DNA of 39,888 bases, taken from NCBI GenBank assembly GCA_015233055.1, contig JADFYN010000007.1:574-40461 (forward strand). Direction: 5' to 3'. Position numbers and translations under genes: made by a program. Shown piece after piece: positions 25,265 to 35,045 of the stretch. This DNA is from Deltaproteobacteria bacterium (lineage in GTDB: Bacteria > Desulfobacterota > JADFXK01). How positions within the stretch are numbered: the first letter of the stretch is position 1; each line of letters opens with the position of its first letter. Below the pieces are notes generated by a model, which ran no database searches, was not told where the DNA came from, and saw only the letters and a program-made list of their open reading frames with translations.

Positions 25265-26784
25265 AGGGACACCATTGTTTCCGGTTCAGGAATTACGTGA
25301 TGGATGTCCTCCATCGCCTGACCGTCTTCCTGATTGTTAGCTAAGGGTAACCTCAAAATAAATTTGGCCCCATGAGGATAATTTTGAGCGACCTCAATAG
25401 TCCCTTGATGGTAATCAACGACCTTTCTGACCAGGGCCAATCCCAAACCTGCCCCCTTCTCTTTAGTGGTAAAAAATGGATCGAAGATCTTCTCCGTCAA
25501 CTCCGGCGACAACCCGGCCCCGGTGTCCGCAAACGAGATCGTGGCCTGACCGTCTTCATGAAACACCTTAATGGTGACCCGGCCCTTTTCTCCGGTAATG
25601 GCCTGGTAGGCATTATACATTAAATTCACCACGGCCTGGGTCAACGCCCCCCGGTCACCCATGACCAGGCAGGGCTCGCCTTCTGCCTCTACATTCAGGT
25701 CAATGGTCCGGCCTTCGTCCGTCACCGGAAAAACCATCGCGGCGACCTGGTCCAGTATAAAGTTCAGGTCCACCGGCTTCCATTCCTTCGGGCCGGGGCG
25801 AGAAAAAGCCAAGAATTCCTCAACCATATGGTTGAGCCTTTTAACCTCGTCCGTGATGTATTCAGCCATGGTCAGGCGCAACGGAGCATCTTCCTTATGT
25901 TTCAACAGGATACCCAAAGAACCGTGAATAATGCCCAGGGAATTCTTTAGCTCGTGGGCGATGACCGAGGAGAAGCGGCCCAATTCAGCCATTTTCTCTT
26001 TTTCCATCAACCGCTGGTACGTCTCCCGGAGTTCCCTTTCTTTCATGATCAAGGCATCGACCATCCGATTAAAAGACATGGTCAGCCGACCCACTTCGTC
26101 CCGACTGGAGACATTTAGGCTGCTGATCCAGTGGCCGTCAGCGATTTCAGAAGTAGCCCGGGCCAGTCTGACGACCGGTCTGAGCATCAACCTAGCCACC
26201 CAAAAGGCCGCCAGGCCAAAAATAACACCCACCGACGCCGCCAGATATAGAATTTTGAGCCGGAGACGACTTAACGCGTCCAAGACCTCAGCCTTGGAAA
26301 AGGTCACTTCGACGGACCCCAGAACTTTTGAAGAATTATGGGGCGGATTATTCGCGGTGATGTTTCGGTCAGCGTTATCGCCCTCAAAAAACAAATTTAT
26401 TCTATCAGTTACCTCACCTTTAGTGGGTCGCATGGTCACCGAGCGAACAATTTTTCTTCTTGGTTCTTGAGCCTTGGCGAAAGAGCCTTTTTGCTCCAGC
26501 AACACATCTCCCTGGTTGTCAAGGATCCGGACCTCAATGACATCTCCTTCACGGGCCAAATTTTCAGCCAAAGGAGCAATCAGGGATTTATTGCCGATTA
26601 ACAACCCCAGTTCCGCATTCAAGGCCAGATTCGTCACTAATGCTTCACCCCTTTTTTCGAATTCAGCACTTAAGACGGCTTCCGAATGATGCAGCACCAG
26701 GGCCGTATAAATGGCCGACAAAATCAAAGTCATCACAACTACCCCGAGCGATGTTTTTATGGTTAGACTCAAGCCTTTAATCAT
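25261..26784 (-). CDS. Membrane sensor histidine kinase with HAMP domain
   Basis: A 507-residue sensor kinase. TM1 about residues 12-32, extracytoplasmic region about 33-177, TM2 about 178-200 and HAMP about 200-252. The H-box AHELKNSLG holds His277, with Asn281 after it; the ATP-binding motifs DTGAGLSPEL and GAGLGLALV follow. It overlaps both neighbours by four bases. The upstream gene encodes a periplasmic binding protein, so the sensing region may read the ligand-loaded binding protein, as known for other kinase/binding-protein pairs (inference). Confidence 0.92.
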   Translation of the reverse strand: MIKGLSLTIKTSLGVVVMTLILSAIYTALVLHHSEAVLSAEFEKRGEALVTNLALNAELGLLIGNKSLIAPLAENLAREGDVIEVRILDNQGDVLLEQKGSFAKAQEPRRKIVRSVTMRPTKGEVTDRINLFFEGDNADRNITANNPPHNSSKVLGSVEVTFSKAEVLDALSRLRLKILYLAASVGVIFGLAAFWVARLMLRPVVRLARATSEIADGHWISSLNVSSRDEVGRLTMSFNRMVDALIMKERELRETYQRLMEKEKMAELGRFSSVIAHELKNSLGIIHGSLGILLKHKEDAPLRLTMAEYITDEVKRLNHMVEEFLAFSRPGPKEWKPVDLNFILDQVAAMVFPVTDEGRTIDLNVEAEGEPCLVMGDRGALTQAVVNLMYNAYQAITGEKGRVTIKVFHEDGQATISFADTGAGLSPELTEKIFDPFFTTKEKGAGLGLALVRKVVDYHQGTIEVAQNYPHGAKFILRLPLANNQEDGQAMEDIHHVIPEPETMVSL

Positions 26785-27701
26785 GGGGTCATCTCGTCAA
26801 TATCGGCTCGGACGTTTGGGGGTAGAGTGATTTTCAATCTTTGGGCAACCCTTTCATTAAAGATCAGCCGGACTTTTTCCGGCGGATGAACGAGTGGACC
26901 GGGTAATTGACCAGCTTGCAGCAAGCTTCTGACCAGCCGTCCGCATTGACTGCCCAATTCATTATAATCTAAAGCAAAAGATAGCACCGCCCCGTTTTGA
27001 GAGAACCAGCGGTTGAAGCCGACAACCGGTATCCCCTTAAACAAAAGTTTTTTGACCAAAAGGCTGACCACGTCCTCCAGGATGACCATTTGGTCAGGGA
27101 CAAACAGAAGAACGTCGGCGTCAAAATCAGGTCGGTCCGGTATTTCGGGGACCTCTGATGTGGCGTTAACCAAAAATGGCCGAATAACCAGCCCTAAGTC
27201 AGAGGCCACGCGTTGAAATTCCTCCACCAGATGCTCATTCTTCTCGGAGGAATGGATAATGGCGACCTTTTTTCGGCCCGGCAACATGGTCTTGATTACG
27301 TGAAGCTGAAATTCGGGCGGGATATTGAGACTCACTCCGGGATAGGAGGTGCCCTTGGACAGAATCCGGTCAGGATTCAAGACGGCACAAAAAAATCGTT
27401 TGAACTGATTCGAGGTGACGGCCAGTAGATAGGTGGCCTCAGGTCCCACCGCCACCACCATCTCGGGGGATGAAGCAAGAGACTGAATTATGGTCCGGCC
27501 TTTGTCTATGTCACCGGAAAACGAAATAATCCTGGTATGCGGTGCCCCCATTATCTTAAGAATGCCCTGAGCCGCCTGGTCATAGGGGATGATATCAGCG
27601 CTCTGGAGAACCACCACGCCTTCGCCGGCCGTGACGGTGGCGGGCAAAAGCAACAGCATCAGAGCAGATATATATATTATTATGAGGCGAACATTTATCA
27701 T
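26781..27701 (-). CDS. Periplasmic substrate-binding protein (ABC_sub_bind type)
   Basis: A 306-residue exported protein with a signal peptide (MINVRLIII, hydrophobic core, cleavage near VTA-G at about residue 26). The body shows the two-lobed periplasmic-binding fold of the PF04392 type: MVVAVGPEATYL, the hinge-region KKVAIIHSSEKN and KGIPVVGFNRWF in the second lobe. No ABC permease or ATPase gene is adjacent, unlike normal transport loci. Instead it overlaps a histidine kinase gene by four bases and heads an operon ending in a TonB receptor, so a sensory role is likely. Ligands in this family include aromatic amino acids, but the ligand here cannot be named. Confidence 0.85.
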   Translation of the reverse strand: MINVRLIIIYISALMLLLLPATVTAGEGVVVLQSADIIPYDQAAQGILKIMGAPHTRIISFSGDIDKGRTIIQSLASSPEMVVAVGPEATYLLAVTSNQFKRFFCAVLNPDRILSKGTSYPGVSLNIPPEFQLHVIKTMLPGRKKVAIIHSSEKNEHLVEEFQRVASDLGLVIRPFLVNATSEVPEIPDRPDFDADVLLFVPDQMVILEDVVSLLVKKLLFKGIPVVGFNRWFSQNGAVLSFALDYNELGSQCGRLVRSLLQAGQLPGPLVHPPEKVRLIFNERVAQRLKITLPPNVRADIDEMTP

Positions 27702-27812
27702 AGCCGATAGACCGGCACCATTCCTAACAATTAACGGGAGAGGCAGGGAAAAAGGTCTTCCAAAAATCGGGCAAGCCGTCCCTGTCCCATTAGATAACCC
27801 ATAGGGATATAG

Positions 27813-27842
27813 ACTATATGTTTTGTCCCCAGGTCATGTCAA
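27813..27842 (-). promoter_or_regulatory. Sigma70 promoter of the binding-protein/TonB operon
   Basis: On the minus strand TTGACA (27842-27837), an 18-base spacer and TATAGT (27818-27813) give a good sigma70 promoter, with a leader of about 105 bases to the first ATG. No gene is called in the 255-bp gap from 27702 to 27956. Confidence 0.65.
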
Positions 27843-27956
27843 TACCCAACGTGGCCAGGGAACTGGAATTATTGATTTGTAGGCGGTCGGGAAAAGGCAG
27901 CCGCTGATCCGGGAGCATCACATCCAGGGCCGGCGGGACCTCGACGTTCCTGAGAA

Positions 27957-28955
27957 CTAATACCCCTGATCCTTGAACCAGGAGATGGTCTGGGCCAAAC
28001 CTTGATGGATAGGGATTTGCGCGGTAAAGCCCAATTCTTGGGAGGCTCTGGTGCCGTCGGCGCCACGCAGATTAATGTCTTCAAAATTCGGCCCAAAAAC
28101 GGACCGGGCGGGGACATGGATAATCTTTGATTTGGATCCGGTTAAGTCCAATATGGTCTGGGCCAGATCAACAATGCGGACATGTTCCTGGCTGCCGATG
28201 TTATATACTCGGCCAACGGCCCTATCCGACAATGCCGCGGCCTGGGTGCCGGCCACAGTGTCGGCCACATAGGTAAATCCCCTCTTCTGGCACCCGTCAT
28301 CGTGAACCGTCAGAGGCTGTCCGGTTAGGGCCTGGACAATAAATTTGGCCACCACACTGCCGTACCCATCACCGGCCAGACGCGGCCCATAGGCATTGAA
28401 ATATCTGACTATAGTCACCGGGAGACCCTGGGGGGCCAGCGCCATGGCCAGATGCTCACCATAGAGTTTAGACACGGCATATGACCAGCGGGGCGCCGAC
28501 GAAGGACCCAGCACCAGATCATCGGACTCAGAAAAGGGAATATGCCGGGATTTCCCGTAGACTTCAGATGAAGAGACGACCACCGTCCTGGTCTGGTGCT
28601 TAAAAGCCTCCATCAGGACCACGCGGGTGCCTTCCACGTTTACGTGCAGGGTATTCAATGGGTCATCCAGGACATGTTTCACACCCACCACCGCAGCCAG
28701 ATGAAAGATAACCTGGTGTTCCACCACCAGGTCAGCCAGCAAACGACTATCGGTGACGCTTCCCGTGACCAGGGAAAACCGAGGATTACCCAAATGATGA
28801 GCCAGGTTGGCGGTCCGTCCCAAAGACAGATCATCCACCACGGTCACCCCGGCGCCCTGATTCAGCAACCGGTCTACTAGATGTGAGCCGATGAACCCGG
28901 CCCCTCCGGTCACCAGACAGCGTTTATTTTCTATGGTTGAAAGCAGCGTCATCAC
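27957..28955 (-). CDS. NAD-dependent sugar-nucleotide epimerase/dehydratase
   Basis: A 332-residue extended short-chain dehydrogenase. TGGAGFIGS (16-24) binds NAD, FHLAAVVGVKHV and SSSEVYGKS follow in the expected order, and YAVSKLYGE supplies the catalytic Tyr-x3-Lys. YFNAYGPR and the C-terminal NIGS match UDP-glucose 4-epimerase/UDP-glucuronate decarboxylase-like enzymes. The substrate is probably a nucleotide sugar for surface polysaccharide, but no other glycan genes are nearby, so the exact reaction is open. It is on the same strand as, and downstream of, cooC with a 115-bp gap. Confidence 0.87.
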   Translation of the reverse strand: MMTLLSTIENKRCLVTGGAGFIGSHLVDRLLNQGAGVTVVDDLSLGRTANLAHHLGNPRFSLVTGSVTDSRLLADLVVEHQVIFHLAAVVGVKHVLDDPLNTLHVNVEGTRVVLMEAFKHQTRTVVVSSSEVYGKSRHIPFSESDDLVLGPSSAPRWSYAVSKLYGEHLAMALAPQGLPVTIVRYFNAYGPRLAGDGYGSVVAKFIVQALTGQPLTVHDDGCQKRGFTYVADTVAGTQAAALSDRAVGRVYNIGSQEHVRIVDLAQTILDLTGSKSKIIHVPARSVFGPNFEDINLRGADGTRASQELGFTAQIPIHQGLAQTISWFKDQGY

Positions 28956-29070
28956 CTTGTCCGAAGTCTAATCGCCTACAAACGACTTTAGTTAATGATT
29001 GCATGAAGATCCTATGGAAAACTTTCCGTTGGAGTCCCAACCATTAGACGTTGAGAGGATTCCCGGTTCT

Positions 29071-29835
29071 TTATTGATTAAAATGCTCCTTGACGATCCG
29101 CCTTACTTCGGTCAACGACCGGCTCTCCTCACCAAAACTGGCCGTACCAGACAAGTCGGCATTGATGATGGCCTGTTCGTAGGGCAAGAAGCCTAAAAAC
29201 TCGAAATCGGGTACATTTTTACGCAGGAATTCTTCGTCTGCGGCGTCACGGATCTTGTTACCCACCAAAGAAATATTCTTCACTCCGATATCTCCAGCTA
29301 ACTGACGGATATGATTTGCTGTTTCTATACTCCTTCGGCCTGGTTCCACCACCACGATCAACCGGTTCACCGCACCGGCCGTGCCCCGCCCCAGATGCTC
29401 GATGCCGGCTTCCATATCCAGCACGACTACCTCGTCCCGGGCCAAGATCAGATGGTTGATAAGGACCTTCAATAACGTGCTCTCCGGACAGATGCACCCG
29501 CCGCCGCCCTTCTTAACACCGCCCAAGACCATCAGCCGGATATTGCCACTGGCCTTAGACAGCTTTTCCGGCAAGTCGGCCACATGGGGATTGAGTTTGA
29601 AAAAGGCGCCCATCGTGCCGATCTTGGACTCGGTTCTTTCTTCGATCAATTCCTTCATTTCCGAGATGGGCGTGATATCGGCCGCGTTTTCAAATCCTAA
29701 AGCCGCGGCCAAATTAGCGTCCGGATCGGCATCGATGGCCAGGACCCGATGGCCTTGTTCGCTCAAAACCTTAACCAACAAAGACGCAAAGGTGGTCTTC
29801 CCTACGCCCCCCTTACCGCTGACAGCCAACTTCAT
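29071..29835 (-). CDS. cooC: CooC-type nickel-insertion ATPase for CO dehydrogenase
   Basis: A 254-residue MinD/ParA-like ATPase that helps load nickel into carbon monoxide dehydrogenase/acetyl-CoA synthase. It begins with the deviant Walker A GKGGVGKTT (residues 7-15), has DADPDANLA near 36, and the Cys114-x-Cys116 pair (GGGGCICPE) that binds metal at the dimer interface of CooC. VVLDMEAGIEHLGRG is the CooC form of the Walker B/switch region. AAAGGAG precedes the ATG. No CODH/ACS subunit gene is in the window; the upstream neighbour is a DUF3786 protein, a partner I associate with this pathway. Confidence 0.88.
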   Translation of the reverse strand: MKLAVSGKGGVGKTTFASLLVKVLSEQGHRVLAIDADPDANLAAALGFENAADITPISEMKELIEERTESKIGTMGAFFKLNPHVADLPEKLSKASGNIRLMVLGGVKKGGGGCICPESTLLKVLINHLILARDEVVVLDMEAGIEHLGRGTAGAVNRLIVVVEPGRRSIETANHIRQLAGDIGVKNISLVGNKIRDAADEEFLRKNVPDFEFLGFLPYEQAIINADLSGTASFGEESRSLTEVRRIVKEHFNQ

Positions 29836-29885
29836 ATTTCTCTCCTTTCACGCATAGTGAACTTTCTCCTAAGGGTCGACGAATC

Positions 29886-30503
29886 TCACCCACTCCTGGC
29901 CATACCCATGAGCGGATATATGGCCAGGCCGGCAATAACGGCCACATCCTCAGCCTGAAAAAATGAGGTGATATTTTCATCAAACAACACATTTCCATCC
30001 GGAGGAAACTCTTCATCTCCGGGCCAGATGACCAGCGTCACCGGCACGTAAGGAAGAACATTAACCTGCACAGCTACTCCGGAGTGATCTATCGGCGCTC
30101 CGCCCAAGACCGGAGCCAGGTTGAGCAATTTCTCCGGAGTCTGACCAAATGTGGATAACAACGGGACCTTGGCTCGTTTTTCAAAAGCCGAATAATAAAA
30201 TTCTCCGGCCGGGACTTCCCGGAAGGTGATTAACTTCCCTTTGGGTGGGCGCCCCTGAGGTGCATTCAGATAGTGCAGGATGATTACCTTGCCTTGAATA
30301 GACACGTCCGGTCCCCCGTCCAGCACTGCTACCTCACCCCCCGGTGCAGAGACCTGGATGGGGCGATTCAAGAAAACTAATTGGATATGTCCTTCAGGAG
30401 TTAACTTTGCCCCGGTGCCGGCCGCAGCTTGATGGGGATCCCGGTTGATGAACTCTTCTCTAGCCAGCCGATAGGCGGTTTCATAATCATCTATTCTAGC
30501 CAC
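29886..30503 (-). CDS. DUF3786 domain protein
   Basis: A 205-residue soluble protein that I recognise as DUF3786, found mainly in anaerobes with the acetyl-CoA pathway; its biochemical role is not established. Features of the family are GGEVAVLDG, ILHYLNAP near residue 90, the KLITFREVPAG.YY segment and the C-terminal PVTLVIWPGDEEFPPDGNVL. The start is a GTG (30503) with GAGGAG nearby; the ATG four bases upstream of it is out of frame and soon stops. It is followed by cooC after 50 bases on the same strand, which supports a CODH/ACS-related role by context. Confidence 0.75.
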   Translation of the reverse strand: MARIDDYETAYRLAREEFINRDPHQAAAGTGAKLTPEGHIQLVFLNRPIQVSAPGGEVAVLDGGPDVSIQGKVIILHYLNAPQGRPPKGKLITFREVPAGEFYYSAFEKRAKVPLLSTFGQTPEKLLNLAPVLGGAPIDHSGVAVQVNVLPYVPVTLVIWPGDEEFPPDGNVLFDENITSFFQAEDVAVIAGLAIYPLMGMARSG

Positions 30504-30808
30504 TCATATCTCCTCAAGTCTGTATTCATTGCCGGATGCCTTTATACCCGGAGCTATGACTGGTGACCAGACCACATCGATGCTCCAGATTAAGTCAGTC
30601 ATATTAGATTTTCCTCGGCCTTCACCTCAACCTTGATATTTTCTTACCGGGTTATGGAGATTATGGCAAGACCAAAAGGTATTCTCTTGTCATTTTTTGC
30701 GGCGCTTAGGACCTTAGATGATCTAGCAACTATAGTTCTGAATTTCAGTTTTGCCCACACGACTGCCGGGCATGAATAAATCAGGGCTGGAATAAAAATC
30801 TTGGGGGG
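30504..30808. other. Intergenic gap, nothing clear
   Basis: These 305 bases separate the nrdR stop from the DUF3786 start. I see no gene and no convincing promoter or terminator. The only visible symmetry is CTGAATTTCAG at 30738-30748, which may be chance. Confidence 0.5.
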
Positions 30809-31288
30809 TTATTTTTCCGGATGGTCTTTGAGGACGCGGGATTGGAAGAGAGTTTCCACTTCCCGTTTGAATTCGGTGATGTCTTTGAATTGCCGATAAA
30901 CAGAAGCAAATCGCACGTAGGCCACCTCGTGCATTTTACGTAGTTGGTTCATCACCCGTTCGCCTATATCAGTGGATGGGATTTCTTTTCGGCCGGATTC
31001 TTGAATGTCTGCTTCCAACTCGTTGATGAAGGCCTCTATGTGATCCATGCTGACCGACAGTTTTTCGCAGGCTTTTTTCATCCCCATAGATATCTTTAAC
31101 CGGTCAAAAGTCTCTCGGCGGCCGTCCTTTTTGACCACCATAGGTAAGGTCTCTTCAACCCGCTCATAGGTGGTGAACCGTTTCTGACATTCGCCGCATT
31201 CCCGGCGCCGACGGATAACGAGTCCGTCCCTGCTCACCCTGGAGTCGATGACCTTATCATCGAGAAAGCCGCAAAACGGACAACGCAT
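30809..31288 (-). CDS. nrdR: Transcriptional repressor NrdR
   Basis: A 159-residue repressor of ribonucleotide reductase genes that senses ATP/dATP. The N-terminal zinc ribbon has Cys3, Cys6, Cys31 and Cys34 with the RRRREC linker that contacts DNA; an ATP-cone domain follows ([16 protein letters not shown] near residue 50). The length is typical. It is the last gene of a fatty-acid/C1/nucleotide cluster and starts two bases after the deaminase stop. Confidence 0.96.
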   Translation of the reverse strand: MRCPFCGFLDDKVIDSRVSRDGLVIRRRRECGECQKRFTTYERVEETLPMVVKKDGRRETFDRLKISMGMKKACEKLSVSMDHIEAFINELEADIQESGRKEIPSTDIGERVMNQLRKMHEVAYVRFASVYRQFKDITEFKREVETLFQSRVLKDHPEK

Positions 31289-31290
31289 AA

Positions 31291-31761
31291 TCAGTCCACC
31301 CGGATCAACTCTATTTCAGACAGTCCAAACATCTCCTGTGACAGCTTATCGGCATACCCTTGCTGATAGTAGATGATCTTAATACCGGCGTTAATCAACA
31401 TCTTGGCGCAAATGGAACAAGGAAAGGTGGTGGAATACAACGTCGCATCTCTTATAGAAATACCGTGATATGCCGCCTGGATAATCACATTTTGTTCGGC
31501 ATGCAGACCTCGGCACAATTCGTGTCTCTCACCGGAGGGGATGTTCGACTCGGCTCGTAAACAACCCGTATCCAGACAATGGGGCAGACCCACTGGAACT
31601 CCGTTGTAACCGGTAGCCAGGATTCGCCGATCCCTAACGGCCACCGCCCCCACCTGACGCCGCAAGCAGCTCGACCGCCTGGCCACCAGCGTCGTGATAC
31701 TCATAAAATATTCCAGCCAATCCGGTCGGTGCCCCGGTGAGGGGAGATAATTATCAATCAT
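31291..31761 (-). CDS. comEB: dCMP/cytidine deaminase family protein
   Basis: Zinc-dependent deaminase of the dCMP-deaminase/ComEB family, converting dCMP to dUMP for dTMP synthesis. Zinc ligands and catalytic Glu are visible in LHAEQNVI and CSICAKM, with the substrate-loop GYNGVPVG upstream. I place the start at the ATG at 31761, giving 156 residues and an 8-base overlap with glyA; ATGs at 31770 and 31791 are also in frame, and none has a clear ribosome-binding site, so translation is probably coupled to glyA. Confidence 0.88.
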   Translation of the reverse strand: MIDNYLPSPGHRPDWLEYFMSITTLVARRSSCLRRQVGAVAVRDRRILATGYNGVPVGLPHCLDTGCLRAESNIPSGERHELCRGLHAEQNVIIQAAYHGISIRDATLYSTTFPCSICAKMLINAGIKIIYYQQGYADKLSQEMFGLSEIELIRVD

Positions 31762-33007
31762 AGAGGTCATCGTATAGGGGAAATTTGCCACACAGAGTTC
31801 TAACTTCGGCCCGGACCCGGCTCAGCACTTCGGTGTTATCAATATTCCGGATAACCTGAGAAATCAAACCAGCCACCTGAACCATATCAGCCTCACCCAT
31901 GCCTCTGGTGGTTAAGGCCGGTGTACCCAGCCTGATCCCGCTGGTGATCTTGGCCCCTTTAGGATCAAAGGGAACACGATTCTTGTTGACTGTTATGCCG
32001 GCCCGATCCAGCGCCTTTTCGGCATCCAACCCCGTTACATCCAACGGACTAAGGTCGACTAGAATAAGGTGGGTGTCCGTACCGCCGGAGACCAATCGAA
32101 ATCCCCTGCTGACCAACTCCTCGGCCAGAATCCGGGCATTGGTCACCACTTGCTGCTGGTATGTCTTAAAGTCGTCACTCATGGCCATTTTCAAGGCGAC
32201 CGCTTTAGCGGCGATCACGTGCATGAGTGGCCCACCTTGAATACCAGGGAATATCTGGCTGTTAATCATTGACTCGTGTTCGGCCCGGGCTAAGATCAAA
32301 CCACCGCGGGGGCCGCGTAACGTTTTATGCGTGGTAGAGGTAACAAAATCCGCATGGGGCACCGGTGATTGGTGTAAACCGGTGGCCACCAGACCAGCGA
32401 TGTGAGCCATGTCGACCATCAATAAGGCGCCCACTTCTTTGGCGATGTCATGAAAAGCCTTAAAATCGATGGCCCGAGGATAAGCGCTGGCGCCGGCGAC
32501 AATCAGCTTGGGCCGGTGCGTTACAGCCTGGCGGCGAAGCTCTTCATAGTCAATGCGTTCCGTTTCCTTGTTGACCCCGTAGGAAACGATCTTAAAGAAC
32601 CTTCCGGAAAAAGAGGACGGGCTGCCATGGGTCAGGTGCCCGCCATGGGCCAGGTCCATTCCCAAAATAACATCATCACGTTTTAATGCGGCAAAGTAGA
32701 CGGCCATATTGGCTTGAGAGCCGGAATGGGGCTGCACATTGGCGTATTCGGCCTGGAACAATTCCTTAGCCCGGTTGACCGCCAATCGCTCGGCCACGTC
32801 GACGTATTCGCAACCGCCATAGTAACGTCGACCCGGATATCCTTCGGCGTATTTATTAGTTAAAACACTGGACACCGCCTCCATAACCGCCTTATCCACA
32901 AAGTTTTCAGAGGCAATCATCTCCAGGTTGTTACTCTGGCGGTCAAATTCGGACCGAATCGCCGCCGCGATCTCGGGGTCAACCAGTTCAAGTCTTTTTA
33001 ATGACAT
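31754..33007 (-). CDS. glyA: Serine hydroxymethyltransferase
   Basis: PLP enzyme of 417 residues (the family's normal length) that interconverts serine plus THF with glycine plus 5,10-methylene-THF. [18 protein letters not shown] near residue 27 and YYGGCEYVD near 61 are conserved, [11 protein letters not shown] contacts the cofactor, and the PLP lysine lies in [13 protein letters not shown] (about residue 226). It supplies C1 units to the same folate pool as fhs and dTMP for the neighbouring deaminase pathway. It follows rpiB after 76 bases. Confidence 0.97.
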   Translation of the reverse strand: MSLKRLELVDPEIAAAIRSEFDRQSNNLEMIASENFVDKAVMEAVSSVLTNKYAEGYPGRRYYGGCEYVDVAERLAVNRAKELFQAEYANVQPHSGSQANMAVYFAALKRDDVILGMDLAHGGHLTHGSPSSFSGRFFKIVSYGVNKETERIDYEELRRQAVTHRPKLIVAGASAYPRAIDFKAFHDIAKEVGALLMVDMAHIAGLVATGLHQSPVPHADFVTSTTHKTLRGPRGGLILARAEHESMINSQIFPGIQGGPLMHVIAAKAVALKMAMSDDFKTYQQQVVTNARILAEELVSRGFRLVSGGTDTHLILVDLSPLDVTGLDAEKALDRAGITVNKNRVPFDPKGAKITSGIRLGTPALTTRGMGEADMVQVAGLISQVIRNIDNTEVLSRVRAEVRTLCGKFPLYDDLYD

Positions 33008-33083
33008 GATTTTAAGCTATCCTGTTGTTCCGGAAACCAATCAATCAGCAACTTCACCACTTGTCAGATCAACTTGAGAAGGT

Positions 33084-33530
33084 TTAGCCTTGTTCAAGCA
33101 GATCGATCCGTCTCTGATGTCGGCCCCCCTCGAAAGGAGTGTTAAGGAAGAGGCTAACAATTTCCTCGGCCAATCCCGGTCCGACTACCCGGCCACCCAT
33201 GGTCAGAATGTTAGCGTTGTTGTGTGCGCGAGCCATTCGGGCAGTGAAGAGTTCATTACACAAAGCAGCCCGGACACCGCGGACGCGATTAGCCACCATG
33301 CACATGCCCTGGCCGGTCCCGCAGATCAGAATCCCCGTCAGGGTCTTATCCGCCGCGACTCGCTTGGCCACTTCCATGGCATAATTAGGATAATCCACCG
33401 AAGACTCGCTATCCGTACCCACATCGATCACCTCATGCCCACAAGCGGAAAGAAATTTTTTCAGACTCTCTTTGAGAGTGTATCCGCCGTGATCGGCGCC
33501 TATCAGTATTTTCCGGGCGATGGCCGTCAT
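33084..33530 (-). CDS. rpiB: Ribose-5-phosphate isomerase B
   Basis: A 148-residue isomerase of ribose 5-phosphate and ribulose 5-phosphate. GADHGGYTLK at the N-terminus, the catalytic-cysteine segment ILICGTGQGMCMVANR and HNNANILTMGGR are the RpiB signatures. Its ATG overlaps the fabF stop by one base (TAATG), indicating coupled translation. Confidence 0.95.
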   Translation of the reverse strand: MTAIARKILIGADHGGYTLKESLKKFLSACGHEVIDVGTDSESSVDYPNYAMEVAKRVAADKTLTGILICGTGQGMCMVANRVRGVRAALCNELFTARMARAHNNANILTMGGRVVGPGLAEEIVSLFLNTPFEGGRHQRRIDLLEQG

Positions 33531-34771
33531 TATCCGGTAAACTCCTTAAACAGCAAGCAAGCATTGGTGCCGCCAAAACCAAACGAATTGGACAAGACAT
33601 ATGACACAGCCATCTCCCTGGCGTGATTAGGCACATAATCCAGGTCGCAGGCATCGTCTTTATTTTCATAGTTAATGGTCGGCGGAACAACTCCATTTTT
33701 TATCGTCAGACAAGAAAAGACCGATTCCACGCCCCCGGCGCCGCCGAGCAAATGACCCGTCATGGACTTGGTGGCACTGATGGCCAGTTTATAAGCATGA
33801 TCTTTGAAGACCGCCTTCATGGCCAGGGTCTCGGAGGCATCATTCAACGGAGTTGAGGTCCCGTGAGCGTTAATACATGTGATCTGATCCGGAGCCACTT
33901 CTGCGTCGGCCAGGGCTAAGCGCATACATCTGATAGCCCCGTCACCGTCCGGAGATGGCGCCGTCATGTGATAGGCATCGGCGTTCAACCCATAGCCCAC
34001 CAATTCCGCGTAGATCTTGGCGCCACGTTTCATGGCAAAACCCAGTTCCTCCAGAACCAGCGATCCTCCCCCCTCGGCCATGACGAATCCGTCTCGGTCA
34101 CGGTCAAAAGGCCGGGAGGCCCTAAGCGGTTCATCATTACGGGTGGACAGGGCCTTCATGGAACTGAACCCGGCCAGGGCCAACGGCGTAATTGTCGCCT
34201 CCACCCCGCCGGTGACCATCACATCCGCGGCACCCCGTTGGATCAGCTTGAGCGAATCACCAATGGCATGATTTCCGGAGGCGCAGGCCGTCTGGACGGA
34301 TATATTTGGGCCCTTAAGTCCGAACTGGATACCAATCTCACCGGGGGCCATATTAGAAATTAGTTTAGGGATGAAGAAAGGAGTGACTCGGCTCGGGCCT
34401 CTCTCGAGCAGGACTTTATGATGCGTCTCTAGTGTTTCCAGGCCGCCTAACCCACACCCGATAACGCAGCCGATGCGTTCGGCGTTGGCATCGGTGACGA
34501 CAAGGCCACTGTCTTTGATGGATTCAGTAGCCATGGCCACGGCATAGTGAATAAACCGATCGAGCTTCTTGACCTCTTTGGCCGGGATATAGTCCTCGGG
34601 ATTGAAATCTTTGACCATCCCCGCGATTTTAGTCCTGTATTCGCTCACATCAAAACGGTCGATAAGAGTGATTCCCGAAATGCCATTTGTAATGGAGTGC
34701 CAGTTCTTCTCGACGCCGATCCCTAATGATGTAACCAGTCCCAGGCCGGTAACAACTACTCTTCGCTTCAA
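33530..34771 (-). CDS. fabF: Beta-ketoacyl-ACP synthase II
   Basis: Condensing enzyme of fatty-acid elongation, 413 residues as usual. The start is a TTG at 34771 (protein MKRRVVVTGLG) with GGAGG nine bases upstream; an in-frame ATG at 34828 would add 19 unrelated residues. The catalytic triad appears as Cys in VQTACASGNHA, His in NAHGTSTPLND and His in TKSMTGHLLGGAGG. It lies between acpP and rpiB. The 274-bp gap upstream may contain a separate promoter, but I could not assign one. Confidence 0.95.
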   Translation of the reverse strand: MKRRVVVTGLGLVTSLGIGVEKNWHSITNGISGITLIDRFDVSEYRTKIAGMVKDFNPEDYIPAKEVKKLDRFIHYAVAMATESIKDSGLVVTDANAERIGCVIGCGLGGLETLETHHKVLLERGPSRVTPFFIPKLISNMAPGEIGIQFGLKGPNISVQTACASGNHAIGDSLKLIQRGAADVMVTGGVEATITPLALAGFSSMKALSTRNDEPLRASRPFDRDRDGFVMAEGGGSLVLEELGFAMKRGAKIYAELVGYGLNADAYHMTAPSPDGDGAIRCMRLALADAEVAPDQITCINAHGTSTPLNDASETLAMKAVFKDHAYKLAISATKSMTGHLLGGAGGVESVFSCLTIKNGVVPPTINYENKDDACDLDYVPNHAREMAVSYVLSNSFGFGGTNACLLFKEFTG

Positions 34772-35045
34772 GTGATGATCCCTCCAATTGTCTAGACGCT
34801 CGGTTGGGTTGACGCCATCCCCGGCCAAGTATCACGCCCATATCACAGGCTCCGCCGACCGACCCTGCCGGTTTATCACATCCACCATAAGGTAAAAACC
34901 GGCATGTCAATTAGTTGATTCGTTGAAAACAACTGCTGTCGGCTGTCAACTCGTCAGGTCCTTCTCTCCCGATCGGCCGCAGACCGATGGTTGATCGCCG
35001 GATGTTAAGCCTTCATCCGCAGAATTCAGCCCCGCTAGCCCGATT

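Noticed and set aside
27813-27956. A 47-codon minus-strand open stretch downstream of the epimerase
   Set aside because: It has protein-like composition but no start with a ribosome-binding site, and it overlaps a good promoter; too short to call a gene fragment.
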